From: Streptomyces sp. NBC_00414
GTDB taxonomy: Bacteria; Actinomycetota; Actinomycetes; Streptomycetales; Streptomycetaceae
DNA length: 64,000 nucleotides
Reading direction: 5' to 3'
Assembly: GCF_036038375.1 (NCBI RefSeq)
Contig: NZ_CP107935.1
Location: 3,658,001 to 3,722,000, forward strand
Shown here in pieces: positions 52,248-61,242 of this stretch. The position numbers were made by a program, and so were the translations under genes. The notes beneath the pieces were generated by a model, which did not search any database, was not told where the DNA came from, and worked only from the letters and a program-made list of their open reading frames with translations. The stretch's first letter is position 1, and each line of letters begins with the position of its first letter.

Positions 52248-52564
52248 GCGGAACGGGCTAAAGTCCTTCCACTCGAACGTTTAGGCCAGGATCCACCCCA
52301 TGGAAGTACGGCTGTGACCTAGTCGACACCGAGGAATCAAAAAAAACTTTCCGGTAGGGGTTGTATCCGCCGCTGAGGTTTGCGAGTCTCTACGTGGCGC
52401 TCGGGACGGGCCGCAACATCGCCCCCACAGAGCGCCGGAACCCCTCCTCACATCCAGGACCACTCCAGTCCGTCTGGTAGTCGGCCCTTCACTTGTTGAG
52501 GGATTCGTGAAAGCGTTCACATTCACAAGCAACGTGCATGTAATACCAAGGAGAGGTAGCAGCC
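52248..52564. other. 317-bp region upstream of wblE
   Basis: It holds the wblE promoter(s). A run of eight A lies at 52338-52346. GTGAA-agcg-TTCAC (52507-52520) is a small inverted repeat, and TAATAC lies before GGAGAGG of wblE. GGAAT (52333) and GTT (52360) are too far apart for a SigR promoter. No gene is seen. Confidence 0.5.
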
Positions 52565-52822
52565 ATGGACTGGCGTCACAACGCCGTTTGCCGCGAGGAA
52601 GACCCCGAGCTCTTCTTCCCCATCGGCAACACCGGTCCTGCGCTGCTGCAGATCGAGGAAGCCAAGGCCGTTTGCCGTCGCTGCCCCGTCATGGAGCAGT
52701 GTCTGCAGTGGGCGCTTGAGTCCGGTCAGGACTCTGGCGTCTGGGGTGGACTCAGCGAGGACGAGCGCCGCGCAATGAAGCGCCGTGCCGCCCGCAACCG
52801 GGCCCGTCAGGCTTCCGCCTGA
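52565..52822 (+). CDS. wblE: WhiB-like iron-sulfur regulator WblE
   Basis: This 85-aa protein has the four iron-sulfur cysteines C9, C37, C40 and C46, the turn GVWGG and the basic C-terminus RRAMKRRAARNRARQ. It is the orthologue of mycobacterial WhiB1 and S. coelicolor WblE, which bind the principal sigma factor and respond to nitric oxide. The ATG at 52565 follows GGAGAGG. A strong hairpin ends the mRNA. Confidence 0.96.
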   Translation: MDWRHNAVCREEDPELFFPIGNTGPALLQIEEAKAVCRRCPVMEQCLQWALESGQDSGVWGGLSEDERRAMKRRAARNRARQASA

Positions 52823-52930
52823 CAACCCACCCCGCAACAGCCTGAGCTTGGCGGCGCGTACAGCGTGTACGCATCTCCCGCCCCCGAGCCGCAGCGCGCA
52901 GGACCCCCGATGCGCAATCGAATGACACTT

Positions 52931-52963
52931 TGAACCCCGGGCCACTCAGTGGTCCGGGGTTCA
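52931..52963. terminator. Terminator after wblE
   Basis: TGAACCCCGG pairs with CCGGGGTTCA, and the inner CCAC/GTGG continues the stem; about 15 bp with one G-T pair and loop TCA. Confidence 0.88.
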
Positions 52964-53096
52964 TTGCTGTGCTCACCGCAGTGAAGATTACGCAGCGTGT
53001 TCGTGAAGTAGTGGTGCGGGAGGTACGAAAGTTGCGCGAGGGGTCCGAGAGGGCTCCGGGCTGCCTGGCATATCCAGGCAGCTCATATGCCCCGGG

Positions 53097-54572
53097 TCAC
53101 TTGGGGGTCTGCACCGGGATGTCCAGTACGACCTGTGTGCCGCGCTCCGGGGCCGGGACCATGTCGAAGGTGCCGCCCAACTCGCCTTCCACCAGCGTCC
53201 GTACGATCTGGAGGCCGAGGTTGCCCGAGCGGTGCGGGTCGAAGCCCTCGGGCAGGCCCACTCCGTCGTCCTGGACCGTGACCAGCAGGCGGTTCTCCTT
53301 CGACGAGCCGCCGCGGACCGCGGACACCTCGACCGTGCCGCGCTCACCCTCGCGGAAGCCGTGCTCCAGGGCGTTCTGCAGGATTTCGGTGAGGACCATG
53401 GAGAGCGGGGTCGCCACCTCGGCGTCGAGTATGCCGAAGCGGCCGGTGCGCCGGGCGACGACCTTGCCCGGTGAGATCTCGGCGACCATGGAGAGCACCC
53501 GGTCGGCGATCTCGTCGAACTCCACGCGCTCGTCCAGGTTCTGGGAGAGCGTCTCGTGCACGATCGCGATCGAGCCGACCCGGCGCACCGCTTCTTCGAG
53601 GGCTTCGCGGCCCCGGTCGGACTCGATGCGGCGGGCCTGGAGGCGCAGCAGGGCCGCGACCGTCTGGAGGTTGTTCTTCACCCGGTGGTGGATCTCCCGG
53701 ATGGTCGCGTCCTTGGTGATCAACTCGCGCTCACGGCGGCGCAGTTCGGTCACGTCGCGCAGGAGGACCAGGGAACCGACGCGCGTGCCCTTGGGTTTCA
53801 GCGGGATCGAGCGCAGCTGGATCACGCCGTCGTCGCTCTCGATCTCGAACTCGCGGGGCGCCCAGCCGCTGGCGACCTTGGCCAGCGCCTCGTCCACCGG
53901 GCCACGGGACGGGGCGAGTTCGGCGGTGGTCCGGCCGAGGTGGTGGCCGACCAGGTCGGAGGCGAGGCCCAGGCGGTGGTACGCCGACAGCGCGTTCGGG
54001 GACGCGTACTGGACGACGCCGTCCGCGTCCACTCTGATCAGGCCGTCGCCCACGCGGGGCGAGGCGTCCATGTCGACCTGCTGGTCGGGGAACGGGAAGG
54101 AGCCCGCCGCGATCATCTGGGCCAGGTCGGACGCGCTCTGCAGATAGGTGAGTTCGAGCCGTGAGGGCGTGCGGACCGTGAGGAGGTTGGTGTTGCGGGC
54201 GATGACCCCGAGGATCCGGCCCTCCCTGCGCACGGGGATCGACTCCACCCGTACGGGGACCTCCTCGCGCCACTCGGGGTCGCCCTCGCGCACGATCCGG
54301 CCCTCGTCCAGGGCCGCGTCCAGCATGGGGCGGCGGCCGCGCGGGACGAGGTGGCCGACCATGTCGTCCTGGTAGGAGGTGGGGCCGGTGTTGGGCCTCA
54401 TCTGGGCGACCGAGACATAGCGGGTGCCGTCGCGGGTGGGGACCCACAGGACGAGGTCGGCGAAGGAGAGGTCGGAGAGCAGCTGCCACTCCGAGACCAG
54501 CAGATGCAGCCACTCGAGGTCGGAGTCACCGAGCGCGGTGTGCTGGCGTACGAGGTCGTTCATGGAGGGCAC
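53097..54572 (-). CDS. Sensor histidine kinase (HisKA_2 type)
   Basis: This 491-aa kinase has an N-terminal GAF/PAS-like half (FADLVLWVPTRDGTRYVSVA, then VQYASPNALSAYHRLGL), the phospho-acceptor box REIHHRVKNNLQTVA, an N-box (TEILQNALEHGF) and ATP loops DDGVGLP and GNLGLQIV. No membrane segments are seen, so it senses a cytoplasmic signal. No response regulator gene is adjacent. The start is taken at GTG 54572 (VPSMNDL); ATG 54563 is the alternative, and neither has a clear ribosome site, so the mRNA may be leaderless. Confidence 0.88.
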   Translation of the reverse strand: MPSMNDLVRQHTALGDSDLEWLHLLVSEWQLLSDLSFADLVLWVPTRDGTRYVSVAQMRPNTGPTSYQDDMVGHLVPRGRRPMLDAALDEGRIVREGDPEWREEVPVRVESIPVRREGRILGVIARNTNLLTVRTPSRLELTYLQSASDLAQMIAAGSFPFPDQQVDMDASPRVGDGLIRVDADGVVQYASPNALSAYHRLGLASDLVGHHLGRTTAELAPSRGPVDEALAKVASGWAPREFEIESDDGVIQLRSIPLKPKGTRVGSLVLLRDVTELRRRERELITKDATIREIHHRVKNNLQTVAALLRLQARRIESDRGREALEEAVRRVGSIAIVHETLSQNLDERVEFDEIADRVLSMVAEISPGKVVARRTGRFGILDAEVATPLSMVLTEILQNALEHGFREGERGTVEVSAVRGGSSKENRLLVTVQDDGVGLPEGFDPHRSGNLGLQIVRTLVEGELGGTFDMVPAPERGTQVVLDIPVQTPK

Positions 54573-54850
54573 GTGTGCGAGCGTACCCGTCAGGTACGAC
54601 AAGACCCGAAATCGGCCACTCGCAGGGGCCCCGGAGACACCCGCGGGCCGCGGCGCCTGAGAGGGACCCTCAGCCCTCCCGGCACCGCAGCCCGGAGCAA
54701 CATCGGCCGCGGGGTGTGCGGTCCCGATCGGCCGAAGGATGAGGATCCGGTGCAGTCAGGGCAGAGAGCGCCGGCTCCTCGATCCGCCTTCCTGTGCGGG
54801 GAAGACGGAGGCTTGATCATTCAGTTTCATTCCTGGGCTTTGCCCATAAT

Positions 54851-54866
54851 TCTGGACTAGACCACT
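54851..54866. promoter_or_regulatory. Distal DasR site (dre-like)
   Basis: TGGACTAGACCA (54853-54864) differs by one base from the dre core TGGTCTAGACCA. It lies about 220 bp before nagB in AT-rich DNA. Confidence 0.6.
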
Positions 54867-55031
54867 CTGAGTGTCCATGCGTTGTCGGATGTTTGTTGTT
54901 GTCTCTTAATCCAACAACTCGCGTCCTACTTCCACCACGCAGCCTAACCCCGAGCGGTTCACCGGCGGGGCCGGATTCGCATGGCGAGTCGGGCCGGCCG
55001 AAGACGCGACTGGAGAAGGGTCCTCTGCTAG

Positions 55032-55047
55032 ATTGGTCTATACCACA
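55032..55047 (+). promoter_or_regulatory. DasR operator (dre) of nagB
   Basis: ATTGGTCTATACCACA fits the dre consensus closely and lies 41 bp before the nagB start. DasR, encoded at 61243, would repress here until glucosamine-6-phosphate accumulates. Confidence 0.88.
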
Positions 55048-55087
55048 TGTGTGGATGAGTCCCTCCCATCAGAACGGCAGGCCCAGC

Positions 55088-55873
55088 GTGGAAGTTGTCA
55101 TCGTTTCGGACGCCAAGGCGGGTGGCGAGCTCATTGCCGGGGCCATGGCGGAGTTGCTCCTGCGCAAGCCCGACGCCCTGCTCGGAGTGGCCACCGGTTC
55201 GACGCCGCTGCCCATCTACCAGGCGCTGGCGGCGAAGGCGGATTCCGGGGCCGTGGACGTCTCACGCGCGCGGGTCGCCCAGCTCGACGAGTACGTGGGG
55301 CTGCCGGCCGAGCATCCCGAGTCGTACCGGTCCGTGCTGCGGCGCGAGGTGCTGGAGCCGCTGGGGCTCGACATGGACGCGTTCATTGGGCCGGACGGGA
55401 CCGCCGAGGACGTGAAGGCGGCGTGCGAGGCGTACGACAGGGCGCTCGCCGAGGCGGGCGGGGTCGACCTCCAACTGCTCGGGATCGGGACCGACGGGCA
55501 CATCGGGTTCAACGAGCCGTGCTCGTCGCTGGCCTCCCGTACGCGAATCAAGACGCTGACCGAGCAGACGCGGATCGACAACGCGCGGTTCTTCGAGGGC
55601 GACATCGAGCAGGTGCCGCATCACGTGATCACGCAGGGCATCGGGACGATCCTGGAGGCGCGGCACCTGGTGCTGCTGGCCACGGGTGAGGGCAAGGCCG
55701 ATGCCGTGGCGGCGACGGTGGGGGGGCCTGTCGCGGCGGTGTGCCCGGCTTCCGCGCTGCAGTTGCATCCGCATGCCACGGTTGTGGTGGACGAGGCGGC
55801 TGCGTCCAAGCTGAAGCTGGCGGAGTACTTCCGGCACACCTACTCCAACAAGCCCGCTTGGCAGGGGATCTGA
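55088..55873 (+). CDS. nagB: Glucosamine-6-phosphate deaminase
   Basis: This 261-aa enzyme converts glucosamine-6-phosphate to fructose-6-phosphate and ammonia, the last step of N-acetylglucosamine use. Motifs are ATGSTPLPIY, QLDEYVGL, and GIGTDGHIGFNEP. The GTG at 55088 is the start. A dre sits just upstream, and the DasR regulon genes follow. Its product feeds glycolysis, and its substrate is the DasR inducer. Confidence 0.96.
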   Translation: MEVVIVSDAKAGGELIAGAMAELLLRKPDALLGVATGSTPLPIYQALAAKADSGAVDVSRARVAQLDEYVGLPAEHPESYRSVLRREVLEPLGLDMDAFIGPDGTAEDVKAACEAYDRALAEAGGVDLQLLGIGTDGHIGFNEPCSSLASRTRIKTLTEQTRIDNARFFEGDIEQVPHHVITQGIGTILEARHLVLLATGEGKADAVAATVGGPVAAVCPASALQLHPHATVVVDEAAASKLKLAEYFRHTYSNKPAWQGI

Positions 55874-55960
55874 CCGCCCTAGGGGCGCGGGGAACTGCGC
55901 GGCCGGCCACGACGCTCCTGCGGTCGGCGTCCGTACCTGCGGTAGCCGGTTTACGCATGT

Positions 55961-55999
55961 GAAGGCGCCGGGTTCCCCCGTGGTGAACCCGGTGCCTTC
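55961..55999. terminator. Terminator between nagB and the GH3 gene
   Basis: Arms 55961-55975 and 55985-55999 form a 15-bp stem with one G-T pair and a 9-base loop, between converging genes. Confidence 0.88.
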
Positions 56000-56002
56000 G
56001 TG

Positions 56003-56108
56003 TGCGGGTGCGCTGTGGCTGGTCGCGCCGTTTCCCGCGCCCTTTAAAGATTGCGCCGTTCCCCGCGCCCCTCAAGACAAGAGACTGCGCCGTTCCCCGT
56101 GCCCCTGA
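56003..56108. repeat. Composite intergenic repeat, copy 1
   Basis: It contains gcgggtgcgctgtggctggt and then three copies of gcgccgtt(t/c)cccgcgccc. The same arrangement recurs at 62042-62160, also after a das-locus gene. Confidence 0.8.
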
Positions 56109-56121
56109 GTGTGCCGGTGGC

Positions 56122-57612
56122 CTACGGCTCCGTGATGGCTTCTGCCGCTGCCAGGCCGCAGGCTCGGGCCGCTCCGTGGGTGGCGATGTGGAGGGCGCCC
56201 TGGGGTGGCGCCTGGGGGACGCCCATTTCGACCACGATCGTGTCCGGGCGGGCCGTGACCAGTGTGTCGAGCGCCTCGGCCATCCAGGCATGGCGGTGGA
56301 CGTCACGGACGACGGCGATCACGCGGCGCGATCCGGCGGCCGTGAGCACCTCGGCCCCGGCCCCCTCCCCCGTGAAGCTGCCGGTCTCCGTGCCGGGCAG
56401 CAGGCGCAGCAGTTCGGCGGCGACGCCCCAGGGGGTCTCGTCCCCGACGGCGATGTTCGCGACCGGGGTGAGGGAGGCGACGTACGGGGCCTCGGTGAGC
56501 GGGGTGTGGTGCTGCCCGCGGGTAATGGTCAGCGCTCGGCGGGCCGCCACCAGGCCGATGTCAGGGACCGAGGCGGTCGAGGGCGCGGGCGTGTCCTTGG
56601 CCGACGTCGTCCAGGAGGCCAGGGCCCGTACCCGGGTCGCCGCGTCCGCCAGGCGTTCCTCGGGGAGTTCGCCCGAGCGGACCGCCGTGACCAGCGCGTC
56701 CCGCAGTCGCAGGACCGTCTCCTCGTCGGCCAGCCCGCCGCCCACGCAGATCGCGTCGGCGCCGGCGGCGATCGCGAGGACACTGCCCCGTTCGATGCCG
56801 TAGGTCGCGGAGATGGCCTGCATCTCCATGCCGTCGGTGACGATCAGCCCGTCGAAGCCGAGTTCCTCGCGCAGCAGCCCGGTGAGGACGCGGCGGGAGA
56901 GGGTCGCGGGGTGGGCCGGGTCGAGGGCCGGTACCAGGATGTGCGCGCTCATCACGGCCCGGCTGCCGGCGGCGATCGCCGCGCGGAAGGGGGCCAGCTC
57001 GCGGGCGTGCAGGACCGACAGGTCGGCGTCGATGCGCGGCAGCGCGTGGTGGGAGTCGACCGCGGTGTCGCCGTGGCCCGGGAAGTGCTTGGTGCAGGCG
57101 GCGACTCCGGCGGACTGCAGCCCGGAGACGTACGCGGCGGTGTGCCGGGCCACCAGCGCGGTGTCGGCGCCGAAGGACCGTACGCCGATGACGGGGTTGG
57201 AGGGATTGGAGTTGATGTCCGCGGACGGGGCCCAGTTGAGGTTGACCCCGCAGGCGGCCAGCCGGCGGCCCAGTTCGTGGGCGACAGCCTCGGTCAGCGC
57301 CACGTCGTCGACCGCGCCGAGCGCGTGGTTGCCGGGGAACGACGATCCCGTACGCACCTCCAGGCGCGTGACGTCACCGCCTTCCTCGTCGATGGCGACC
57401 AGGACGTCGTCGCGTTCCGCGCGCAGTTGGGCGGTGAGGGCGGCGAGTTGGTCCGGGGAGGCGATGTTGCGGCCGAAGAGGCCGACGGAGGTGAGACCCT
57501 CGCCCAGCCGCCGGAGCAGCCAGGAGGGTGCGGAGGTCCCGGTGAAGCCGGGCTGCAGGACGGCAAGGGCGTCGCGGGTCAGCGTGTCCGTGCCGGAGGC
57601 GATGGTGGTCAT
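56122..57612 (-). CDS. Glycoside hydrolase family 3 beta-N-acetylglucosaminidase (NagZ-like)
   Basis: This 496-aa GH3 enzyme has the NagZ signature KHFPGHGDTAVDSH and a probable nucleophile Asp in LIVTDGMEM. It would release N-acetylglucosamine from chitooligosaccharides or muropeptides. No signal peptide is visible, so it acts inside the cell on sugars brought in by DasABC. It starts nine bases after dasC and is the last gene of the das operon. Confidence 0.9.
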   Translation of the reverse strand: MTTIASGTDTLTRDALAVLQPGFTGTSAPSWLLRRLGEGLTSVGLFGRNIASPDQLAALTAQLRAERDDVLVAIDEEGGDVTRLEVRTGSSFPGNHALGAVDDVALTEAVAHELGRRLAACGVNLNWAPSADINSNPSNPVIGVRSFGADTALVARHTAAYVSGLQSAGVAACTKHFPGHGDTAVDSHHALPRIDADLSVLHARELAPFRAAIAAGSRAVMSAHILVPALDPAHPATLSRRVLTGLLREELGFDGLIVTDGMEMQAISATYGIERGSVLAIAAGADAICVGGGLADEETVLRLRDALVTAVRSGELPEERLADAATRVRALASWTTSAKDTPAPSTASVPDIGLVAARRALTITRGQHHTPLTEAPYVASLTPVANIAVGDETPWGVAAELLRLLPGTETGSFTGEGAGAEVLTAAGSRRVIAVVRDVHRHAWMAEALDTLVTARPDTIVVEMGVPQAPPQGALHIATHGAARACGLAAAEAITEP

Positions 57613-57621
57613 CGGGTGGCG

Positions 57622-58452
57622 TTATCCCTTCACGGCGCCGGAGGTGAGTCCGCTGACGGCCTTGCGCTGGAGATAGACGAACAGGACCAGGATCGGGATC
57701 GCGAAGAGCGAGGCCGCGGCCATGGTGGCCCCCCAGTCGTCGCCGAACGTCGTCTCGAAGCTGGAGAGCCACAGCGGGAGCGTCTGCTTCTCGGCGTCCT
57801 TGTTGAGGATCAGGACCAGCGGGAACTCGTTCCACGCCGTGATGAAACCGAAGAGCGAGGTCGCCATGAGACCCGGGGCGAGCAGCGGGAAGATGACCTT
57901 CACGAAGGCCTGCCTGCGGGTGCAGCCGTCCACCATCGCCGACTCCTCCAGTTCCTTCGGCACGGCGGCGACGTAGCCGCGCAGTGTCAGGATCGTGAAG
58001 GGCAGCACCATGACCATGTAGAAGGCGGTCAGCGGTACGAGGCTGTTGAGGAGGTCCGCGTCGCGCACGATCATGTAGATCGCGATGACCATGACCTCCC
58101 AGGGGGCCATCTGCGCGATCATGAAGGTCAGCAGGAAGCCACGGCGGCCCTTGAAGCGCATACGGGCCAGCGCGAAGGACGCGAGCAGCCCGATGACGAG
58201 GGAGAAGACCACCGCGAGGACGGTCACCGTCAGGGAGTTGCCGACCAGCGTCCAGAAGTGGTCGGCGTCGAGGGCCTTCTTGAAGTGGTCGAACGTGATG
58301 TCGGTCGGTACGAAGACCGGGGTGTCCGCGATGATGTCGCCGGTCGGCTTCAGCGAGGTCGCGAACATCCAGTAGACGGGGAACGTGAAGACCACGAAGA
58401 GGACGAGGGCCGTCGCGTTGGGCCACAGCCGGGCCATCAGGGAGCGCTTCAC
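57622..58452 (-). CDS. dasC: DasC, chitooligosaccharide ABC permease
   Basis: This 276-aa MalG-type permease has six hydrophobic segments and the EAA loop EESAMVDGCTRRQAFVKVIF. With DasB it forms the pore for (GlcNAc)2 uptake. The ATG at 58452 overlaps the dasB stop by four bases (ATGA). No ATPase is encoded here; Streptomyces uses the shared MsiK. Confidence 0.93.
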   Translation of the reverse strand: MKRSLMARLWPNATALVLFVVFTFPVYWMFATSLKPTGDIIADTPVFVPTDITFDHFKKALDADHFWTLVGNSLTVTVLAVVFSLVIGLLASFALARMRFKGRRGFLLTFMIAQMAPWEVMVIAIYMIVRDADLLNSLVPLTAFYMVMVLPFTILTLRGYVAAVPKELEESAMVDGCTRRQAFVKVIFPLLAPGLMATSLFGFITAWNEFPLVLILNKDAEKQTLPLWLSSFETTFGDDWGATMAAASLFAIPILVLFVYLQRKAVSGLTSGAVKG

Positions 58453-59450
58453 AGCTCGTCCTCCTCTTGCTTGAGAACGGTACGCAGGTAGTAGGCCGTC
58501 AGGGCCAGCAGGATGAGGATCGTCAGGAACGAGATCGCCGCTCCCATCCCGTAGTGCTGGTTGCCGGGGCCCTCGACGAACGCGTAGATCGGCAGGGTCT
58601 CGGTGAGCCGGTCCGGGCCGCCCTTGTTCATCGCGAAGATCTGCGGGAAGGCCTTGAAGATCCAGATGACCTCAAGGAAGGTCGTCGCCCACAGGAACGG
58701 CCGGATGAAGGGGAAGGTCACGGAGCTGAAGCTCTTCCAGGTGCCGGCCCCGTCGATGGAGGCGGCCTCGTACAGCTCTTTGGGGATGGTGGTCGTGGCG
58801 GCGTACAGGTTGATCGCCACGAACGGGATCGACTGCCAGACGATCAGCAGGGTGATCACGGAGAAGGTGGAGAGCTGGGTGCCGAACCAGTTGTAGTCGG
58901 CCATCGACGTCCAGCCCGCCTTGGCGAGCAGCCAGTTGACGACGCCGAAGCGCTGGGCGAACAGCCACTGGTAGACGGTGGTCGCGGCGATCACCGGCAT
59001 CGCCCAGGCCAGTACGACGCCGAGCAGCAGCACCAGTCGCATGCGCTTGCCCAGCCGGGCGAGGAGCAGGCCGACGAGCGTGCCGAACACCATGGTGAGG
59101 ACGACGTTCACGGCGGTGAAGACGACCGTGCGCTGGACGACCTTCCAGAAGTCCGCGCTGCTCAGGACGTCCGTGTAGTTGTCGATCCCTCTCCACTCGG
59201 TGAGGTGGAGGATCAGCTGGCGCGGATTGAGATTCTGGAACGACAGCATGCCGTTCTTGATCAGCGGCCAGCCGAGCAGGATCACCGTGGCGAGCAGGGC
59301 GGGCAGCAGGAGCAGGTACGGGGCGGAAACGCCGCCACGCCTTCTGCCGGGGTCCGTGCCCGTGTCGTCGGTGGGTGGGGGTACGTCGGTCTTACGGACA
59401 CCGGGCGCGGCGGCCGTGCCTGTGTCCGTGCGTTCGGTCTGCACTGACAT
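58449..59450 (-). CDS. dasB: DasB, chitooligosaccharide ABC permease
   Basis: This 333-aa MalF-type permease has a cytoplasmic N-terminus, six or more hydrophobic segments and the EAA loop YEAASIDGAGTWKSFSSVTF. The ATG at 59450 (MSVQTERTD) is chosen because GGAAGAG lies nine bases upstream; starts at 59459 and 59471 are possible. A bulged hairpin separates it from dasA. Confidence 0.92.
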   Translation of the reverse strand: MSVQTERTDTGTAAAPGVRKTDVPPPTDDTGTDPGRRRGGVSAPYLLLLPALLATVILLGWPLIKNGMLSFQNLNPRQLILHLTEWRGIDNYTDVLSSADFWKVVQRTVVFTAVNVVLTMVFGTLVGLLLARLGKRMRLVLLLGVVLAWAMPVIAATTVYQWLFAQRFGVVNWLLAKAGWTSMADYNWFGTQLSTFSVITLLIVWQSIPFVAINLYAATTTIPKELYEAASIDGAGTWKSFSSVTFPFIRPFLWATTFLEVIWIFKAFPQIFAMNKGGPDRLTETLPIYAFVEGPGNQHYGMGAAISFLTILILLALTAYYLRTVLKQEEDEL

Positions 59451-59496
59451 GCTCGCCATCTCTTCCACCATCGAAAGTCACAGTCGGATGCGCCGC

Positions 59497-59539
59497 CGTG
59501 CCGGGGACGGGCGGGACCGGCCCGGCCGTCCCCCGCACG
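59497..59539 (-). terminator. Bulged hairpin between dasA and dasB
   Basis: Arms 59497-59510 and 59526-59539 pair with two single-base bulges. Such a hairpin would let dasA mRNA exceed that of the permease genes, as is usual for binding-protein operons. Confidence 0.5.
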
Positions 59540-59546
59540 GAGGTGA

Positions 59547-60824
59547 TCAGCTGCTCTGCGCGAGCCGCTTGTTGATCTCCGCCTCGACCTGCTTGGCGGC
59601 AGCGGCGGGCGACTTCCCCTTCAGGACCGCGGTCATGTAGGCCTTGATCGGGTTCGGGTCGTTCTCCACGGCGGCCCACTCGGGGATCAGCGGCGTGGTG
59701 CCACCGCCGGCGGCGGCCGGAGCGGCGGCCTCGGCGGCGCCGTTGCCCGCGAGGTTGGTCTGCAGCGACTCCTTGTTCGGGATGACGCCGTTCTCCTTGG
59801 CGAGCGCGCCCTCGAACTTGTCGGACAGGGCGAGCTTCAGGAACTCCTTGGCGAGCTCCTGCTTCTTGCTGCCCGCGGCGACCGCGAAGTTGGAGCCGCC
59901 GAGGAAGACACCCTCGGGCGAGTCGGCCGTCTCACCGGGGATGGTGAAGTAGCCGATGTCCTTCTCTATCTTCTTGTTGGCCGCGATGGCCGTGCCGGCC
60001 TCCCAGCCCATGCCGATGAAGGCGCCGACGTTGCCCTTGGCGAAGACCTCGGCCTGCTGCGGGGTCGCCTCGTCCTTGTCCTTGGGGGCCTTGGAGTAGG
60101 ACTGGTACTCCTTGTAGATGTCCATGGCCTTGCCGACCTTCGGGTCGGAGAGGTTGGAGACGTACTTGTCGCCTTCCTTCTTCACCAGGTCGGCACCCTG
60201 GCCGATGGTCAGGCCGTCGAAGAAGTACCAGTTCTGGCCGGGCAGGTAGATCGGCTCGGCGTCGGTCTTCTTGTCGATGGTCTTCAGGGCGTCGAAGAAC
60301 TCGGCGCGCGTCTTGGGCGTGTCCGTGATGCCGGCGTCGGCCCAGACCTTCTTGTTGTAGATGACGACGCGGTTGGCGAAGTACCAGGGAGCCGCGTACT
60401 GCTTGCCGTCGAAGACCGAGGACTCGTTGAGGGCCTTGGTCCAGTCGGCGCCGATCTCCTCCTTGAGGTCGCTCAGGTCGGCGAGACCACCGGTGGCCGC
60501 GTAGGCCGGGGTCTGGGTGTTGCCGACCTCAAGGACGTCCGGCGGGTTGTCCTCGGAGAGCGAGGTGGTGATCTTCTGCTGGATGCCGTTCCACTGCTGC
60601 GTCTCGAACTTCAGCTTCGCCTTCGTCTTCTTCTCGAAGGCGGCCGTGAGGTCCTTGGTCCAGCCCTCCGGCGTGGAGCCGTCCATGGCCCAGACGGTCA
60701 GGGTCTGGCCCTTGTAGCCGTCGGCCCCCGCCTTGCCACCGTCGTCACCGTCGTCGCCGCCACAGGCAGCGACCGACATCAACATGCCCGCGACACCGAC
60801 GGCCGCGATGAGCTTGCGATTCAC
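59547..60824 (-). CDS. dasA: DasA, chitooligosaccharide-binding lipoprotein
   Basis: This 425-aa solute-binding protein captures chitobiose and related oligomers outside the membrane. The signal peptide (NRKLIAAVGVAGMLMS) ends in lipobox VAAC, followed by a Gly/Asp-rich spacer. The body is SBP_bac_1 (LTVWAMDGSTPEGW...). The GTG at 60824 follows GAGGAGGA; upstream residues to 60863 are not part of the signal peptide. Two dre-type sites lie upstream. Confidence 0.95.
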   Translation of the reverse strand: MNRKLIAAVGVAGMLMSVAACGGDDGDDGGKAGADGYKGQTLTVWAMDGSTPEGWTKDLTAAFEKKTKAKLKFETQQWNGIQQKITTSLSEDNPPDVLEVGNTQTPAYAATGGLADLSDLKEEIGADWTKALNESSVFDGKQYAAPWYFANRVVIYNKKVWADAGITDTPKTRAEFFDALKTIDKKTDAEPIYLPGQNWYFFDGLTIGQGADLVKKEGDKYVSNLSDPKVGKAMDIYKEYQSYSKAPKDKDEATPQQAEVFAKGNVGAFIGMGWEAGTAIAANKKIEKDIGYFTIPGETADSPEGVFLGGSNFAVAAGSKKQELAKEFLKLALSDKFEGALAKENGVIPNKESLQTNLAGNGAAEAAAPAAAGGGTTPLIPEWAAVENDPNPIKAYMTAVLKGKSPAAAAKQVEAEINKRLAQSS

Positions 60825-60911
60825 GTCATCCTCCTCAGGGATGCCAGCAACCCCCCTGCCCACCGCGTGACTTACGACGAGTACTGCCCGTGGGGCTGGG
60901 ACCTGGTCCTC

Positions 60912-60927
60912 AATGGTTTAGACCAGT
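60912..60927. promoter_or_regulatory. DasR operator of dasA, site 1
   Basis: AATGGTTTAGACCAGT contains TGGTTTAGACCA, one base from the dre core, 88 bp before the dasA start. Confidence 0.85.
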
Positions 60928-60935
60928 ACGGGGAG

Positions 60936-60951
60936 CTTGGCCTAGACCTAG
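60936..60951. promoter_or_regulatory. DasR operator of dasA, site 2
   Basis: CTTGGCCTAGACCTAG contains TGGCCTAGACCT, two bases from the dre core, 24 bp from site 1 (roughly two helix turns), so two DasR dimers could bind side by side. Confidence 0.7.
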
Positions 60952-61092
60952 AGGGGTGTCAAGGGTGAAAAAGCCCGTCCCGACGGTCCGTTACGCGACC
61001 TACATATGCAGGGACCTTTCACTACACGGCCGACAGAACGGGCGGGCCCTCGCGCAGGTCGCGGCCGGGTCTCCGGCGTACCCCGGTCGCGC

Positions 61093-61128
61093 TGTGGACT
61101 AGACCAAAAGGGACCCCGACGGTATATA
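61093..61128 (+). promoter_or_regulatory. dasR promoter with DasR operator
   Basis: TGGACTAGACCA (61095-61106) overlaps a weak -35 (TAGACC, 61100-61105); the -10 TATATA lies at 61123-61128, 17 bases on. The arrangement predicts that DasR represses its own gene. Confidence 0.75.
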
Positions 61129-61242
61129 GAGGGGATCACGCAGCGTGCGGGAGGACACTCGCACGGCTGGGCGTGCCACGATGTGAGCCGTGGCCGGCGC
61201 GTACGTCGGCCGCATCGGCACTCGAAGCCGGGAAGGCAGAGT

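Larger units (their letters stand above)
54573..55087. other. 515-bp intergenic region upstream of nagB
   Basis: It holds the kinase promoter (minus), an AT-rich section around 54815-54910, and two DasR-type sites at 54851 and 55032. No gene is convincing; an open frame from 54794 runs into nagB but does not look coding before 55088. Confidence 0.5.

Noticed and set aside
52333..52362. SigR-type promoter (GGAAT...GTT) before wblE
   Set aside because: The spacer is 22 bases instead of about 18-19, so the match is not acceptable.
56002..58491. 829-codon open frame on the plus strand
   Set aside because: It lies opposite nagZ-like and dasC and is rich in Gly/Arg/Asp with no family resemblance. 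The minus-strand genes explain the region.
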